Positions 61,185 to 64,000 of a DNA stretch of 64,000 nucleotides are shown in pieces; the first letter of the stretch is position 1, and every line of letters starts with the position of its first letter. Location: positions 8,981,501-9,045,500 of the forward strand of contig NC_082689.1 in assembly GCF_949987515.2 (NCBI RefSeq), read 5' to 3'. A program made the translations under genes and the position numbers. The stretch is from Delphinus delphis (Eukaryota > Chordata > Mammalia > Artiodactyla > Delphinidae). The notes beneath the pieces are model-generated. The model saw only the letters and a list, made by a program, of their open reading frames with translations, was not told where the DNA came from and did not search any database.

Positions 61185-63600
61185 AACTGAACAGCTATTT
61201 TTGAGTATCTGTTGTGTGCCAAGCACTGTTCTAGGTGGTGGGGCACTGAACGAAACATTACCTGCTCCTGAGACAACAAATAAACCAACATATGTATGAT
61301 ATCAGATGGTTTTTAGTACTATGGAGAAAAAGCACACAGGCTAAGGAGGCGAGGGAGTGCAGGGTATTGTTATTTCTAGCGCTCCCGCAGGGGGCAAGCT
61401 ACTTGAAGAAAGAGCCTGCTGTGAGCTATGAGTATGGAAAAGCAGAAGGAACAGCAAGGACCAAGGCCCTGAGGTGGGGATGCCTTGGAGCCCAGCAAGG
61501 CAAGAGCCCTGAGGTGAGAGAGGAGAGATAAGAAGAGAGGGAGGCCATATAGACCAAAGTGAGGACTTTGGTTTTTACTCTGAATGAGAGTGGGAGATAT
61601 TTGGAGGGTTTTGAGCAGAGAAAGGATGTGGTCTGACATTTCAAAAGAATTACTCTGGTTGTGGTGTGAAGTCCAGCCTGAAGGGCCTGAGAGTTTCATC
61701 CAGACCAGTTGGAAGGCTTTGGAAATAGTCCAGTGACAAGAAGACAGACTCAGCCCAGTGGAAGACTAAAGAAGTAGTCGTGTTCTAGACACATTTAAAA
61801 GGGGGAGCTGACATGACTTTGCTGAATTCTTTTTTTTTTTTAAGATAGATTTTATTCGTTTAAAAAATTTTTTTGTTTATTTATTTTTGGCTGCACTGGG
61901 TCTTCATTGCTGCGCACAGGCTTTCTCTAGTTGCGGCGAGCAGGGGCTACTCTTTGTTGTGGTGCATGGGCTTCTTATTGTGGTGGCTTTTGCTGCAGAG
62001 CACAGGCTCTAGGCACGTGGGCTTCAGTAGTTGTGGCACGTGGGCTCAGTAGTAGTGGCGCACGGGCTTAGTTGCTCCACAGCGTGTGGAATCTTCCCAG
62101 ACCAGGGTTTGAACCCGTGTCCCCTGCATTGGCAGGCAGATTCCTAACCACTGCGCCACCAGGGAAGCCTGATTTTACTGATTTCTAAGTTTTTGTGTGT
62201 GTGTTTCTTTGTCTTTTGTTTTCTCAAGCAACTGGAAGATACAATTTGGGGAAATGGGGAAGACTTAAACAGAAACAGATATGAAGGGAGGAACTTGGAA
62301 ATACATTTGGGGGCATATTAAGTTGAGCTGCCTGTGAGACACCCAAGGAGGGAGCTTGATGTAGAAGTCTGGGGTTTGGGGAAGAGGTCTGCACTGGAGA
62401 TAGAATTGGGGGAGTCCTCAGAGTAAGTAAAATCTCAATACAGTACTCAGGGAGATCCTTTAGGGAGAGAGGGTTAATAAAAGACAAGGCCAAGGGTGAG
62501 CCTGGGCCTCAACACTGAGAGGTCAGGGAGATGACAAGGAACCAGCAAAGGATGCTGAGAGGAGCCAGCGTGGCCGGAGGAGATCCAGGAGAGGTTCACA
62601 TGCGGGAAGATCAGGGATGGAGGATGGATCCATGGCTCTGAATGTGGCTAACAGTTCAAGTAAGATTAGTAGTGGTGATTGGTCATTGGTGTCAGTGCCA
62701 CAGAGGTAACTAGTGGCCTTGGGAAGAGCTGTTTCAGCAGAAGTGGGTGGGAAAGCCTGACAGGAGTGGTCTCTAGAAAGAATAAGACCTAGAAAGACCT
62801 CTGTAGAGAGAATTGGGCTCTAGAATGAGAGACCATGGGTGCAGACAATTTTTTCATGAAGCTTTGTTCTAAAGGAGAGCAGAAAAATGGGGCAGCAGCC
62901 AGAAGGGAGAGTGAAGTCAAAACAGATTTTTTGTTTTATTTCATTTTGTTTTGTTTTGAGGATGGGAGCTGTTAGAGCCAGCTTCCGTGTTGAGAGGAAT
63001 GATTCAGTAGTGAGGGAAAATTTGATGATGACTGGGGTGGGGCAGCATTTTGTGGAGAGTTATCCTTGAGTGAGCAAGTAGAGAAGGTTGCAGCGCACAG
63101 TGGCGGGTCTGGCCTTGGAGACCAGCAAGGCAAGCGTTCCCTCACAGTGACGGAGGACAGGCAGCCCCGGGGATGAGGTGGCAGAACGTGTGGACGTTTC
63201 CTTTGAGGGCTTCTCTTTTCTCAGGGAAATGGGAAGCAAGCAAGGTCATCAGCTTAGAGCGTGGACAAGGTGGAGGTGTTGGAAGCTGGAGGGGAGAGGG
63301 GAAGGTGTACAGACGGGCCAGTCAGCGGGATTAGTCTGTCTTTCAGAGGCCACAATTTGCTGGGATGGTGCCAGCGCAGGATGGTGGAGACTTGGATTCA
63401 GCCGGGGTTATTTTTGTTAGATAATTCCATGGAGAGAAAAAGGGGAAAGGAAGGCGAGAGTATATACAAGGAAGTAATAATAATAATTGCTGACTGTTGC
63501 CTCCGAGCTGGATAGGAAGGAATGAGGAAATGGGGGAGGAGGTGGGAGCCATGGGAGGGCAGAGACTCTGTGGAAGTGGCAGCAGGATCTAAGGAATGAT
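61185..63600 (-). repeat. long antisense L2 LINE, split by a SINE
   Basis: Begins with the reversed L2 3' end ('gtgccaagcactgttctagg'), continues through 'gaacagcaaggaccaaggcc ctgaggtg', 'ggagggttttgagcagagaa aggatg', 'ctgtgagacacccaaggagg', 'acaaggaaccagcaaaggat', 'gaccatgggtgcagacaatt' and ends near 'atggagagaaaaaggggaaa gg' at about 63450 or later. Roughly 2 kb of L2 is kept, much longer than the other copies here. All frames inside are remnants. Confidence 0.8.
61861..62168 (-). repeat. CHR-type cetacean SINE in L2, antisense
   Basis: Near full-length long form in reverse: 'tggctgcactgggtcttcat', 'ctaggcacgtgggcttcagt' and 'cactgcgccaccagggaagc c'. Flanks agattttattcgttt and tgattttactgattt look like a target-site duplication with mismatches. 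Confidence 0.9.
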
Positions 63601-63704
63601 GGGTGAAAGGATGGTGTAATCAGCACCGTAGGCCAAGTGAGCTGGAAAGGAGGAGGTGCTAGAAAGGAGGAGAGCCAGGTTGCTTACCATGAGACTATGG
63701 AAGA

Positions 63705-63850
63705 AGCAGTTTCCGGTAAATGTCAAGGCCTGGGACAGCTTCTCAAAATAATGTCCACGTGCATTACCAGGGGATCTTGATGAAATGCAGATATTGATTC
63801 CCTTGGTCGAGGGTGGGGCCTGTGATTCGCCATTTCTAACAAGTTGGCGG
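63705..63850 (+). repeat. MER5A-type hAT element
   Basis: 'gtgcattaccaggggatctt gatgaaatgc', then 'ggtggggcctgtgattcgcc atttctaacaag' match MER5A. Confidence 0.75.
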
Positions 63851-63944
63851 TGGGATGGGGGAGGATTATTCTTATTCTGGTTATAGCCTTGATACCAAAA
63901 CCTCAATAAATGCAACACACACACAAAGAAAACCAGTGACTCCT

Positions 63945-63984
63945 GCCAGTGAATATATATAATCTTGCCAGTGAATATATATAT
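63945..63984. repeat. 22-bp-period short tandem duplication
   Basis: gccagtgaatatatat occurs at 63945 and 63967, with aatctt between. Local duplication in AT-rich DNA at the window end. Confidence 0.85.
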
Positions 63985-64000
63985 GAAAAACCTAAATAAA

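Noticed and set aside
8859..62168. tRNA genes suggested by A/B-box-like sequences
   Set aside because: These belong to tRNA-derived SINEs; no cloverleaf that I could support was found outside them.

Overview
This window is mammalian nuclear DNA, very probably from a cetacean and most likely a toothed whale. The main evidence is a set of tRNA-derived SINEs of the cetacean CHR type (young copies opening with 'ggcttccctggtgg'), together with artiodactyl/cetacean L1 3' ends and old mammal-wide repeats (L2, MIR, MER5A, MER2/Tigger, hAT). No bacterial, viral or plasmid genes were seen.

One protein-coding gene is supported: the 5' part of CAB39 (calcium-binding protein 39, MO25-alpha), on the minus strand. 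Its GC-rich, TATA-less CpG-island promoter and non-coding exon 1 lie near 59.6-60.7 kb. Intron 1 is about 35.5 kb (24649-60176, if the proposed donor is right). Exon 2 (24493-24648) carries 42 nt of 5'UTR, the start codon and the first 38 codons. Intron 2 fills 1-24492 and continues beyond the window, so the other coding exons are absent. From about 60.7 to 64 kb is upstream flank, mostly one long antisense L2 copy.

The rest is transposon fossil record. Layout: 0-13 kb, L1 3' ends, an L2, three CHR SINEs and old DNA transposons; 15.1-19.7 kb, a long antisense L1 interrupted by two younger L1 3' ends; 20.2-24 kb, antisense L2 copies and a decayed hAT transposase; 24.5 kb, CAB39 exon 2; 25-45 kb, sparse intron with L2/MIR, four SINEs, a CA microsatellite and a perfect 28-bp-arm hairpin at 45.2 kb; 45.6-46.9 kb, a sense L1 split by a SINE; 47-59 kb, MER2, several MIRs, an old antisense L1 and one SINE; 59.3-60.7 kb, an L2 tail running into the CAB39 promoter island; 60.9-64 kb, MIR, long antisense L2 with a SINE inside, and MER5A.

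I found no new multi-gene system. The observations best worth checking are the 5'UTR reading frame that stays open and in frame across the proposed exon 1/exon 2 junction into CAB39 with only a GTG as a plausible start, and the perfect hairpin at 45206-45273 with a third inverted copy of its end beside it. Repeat boundaries are read by eye and may be off by tens of bases.
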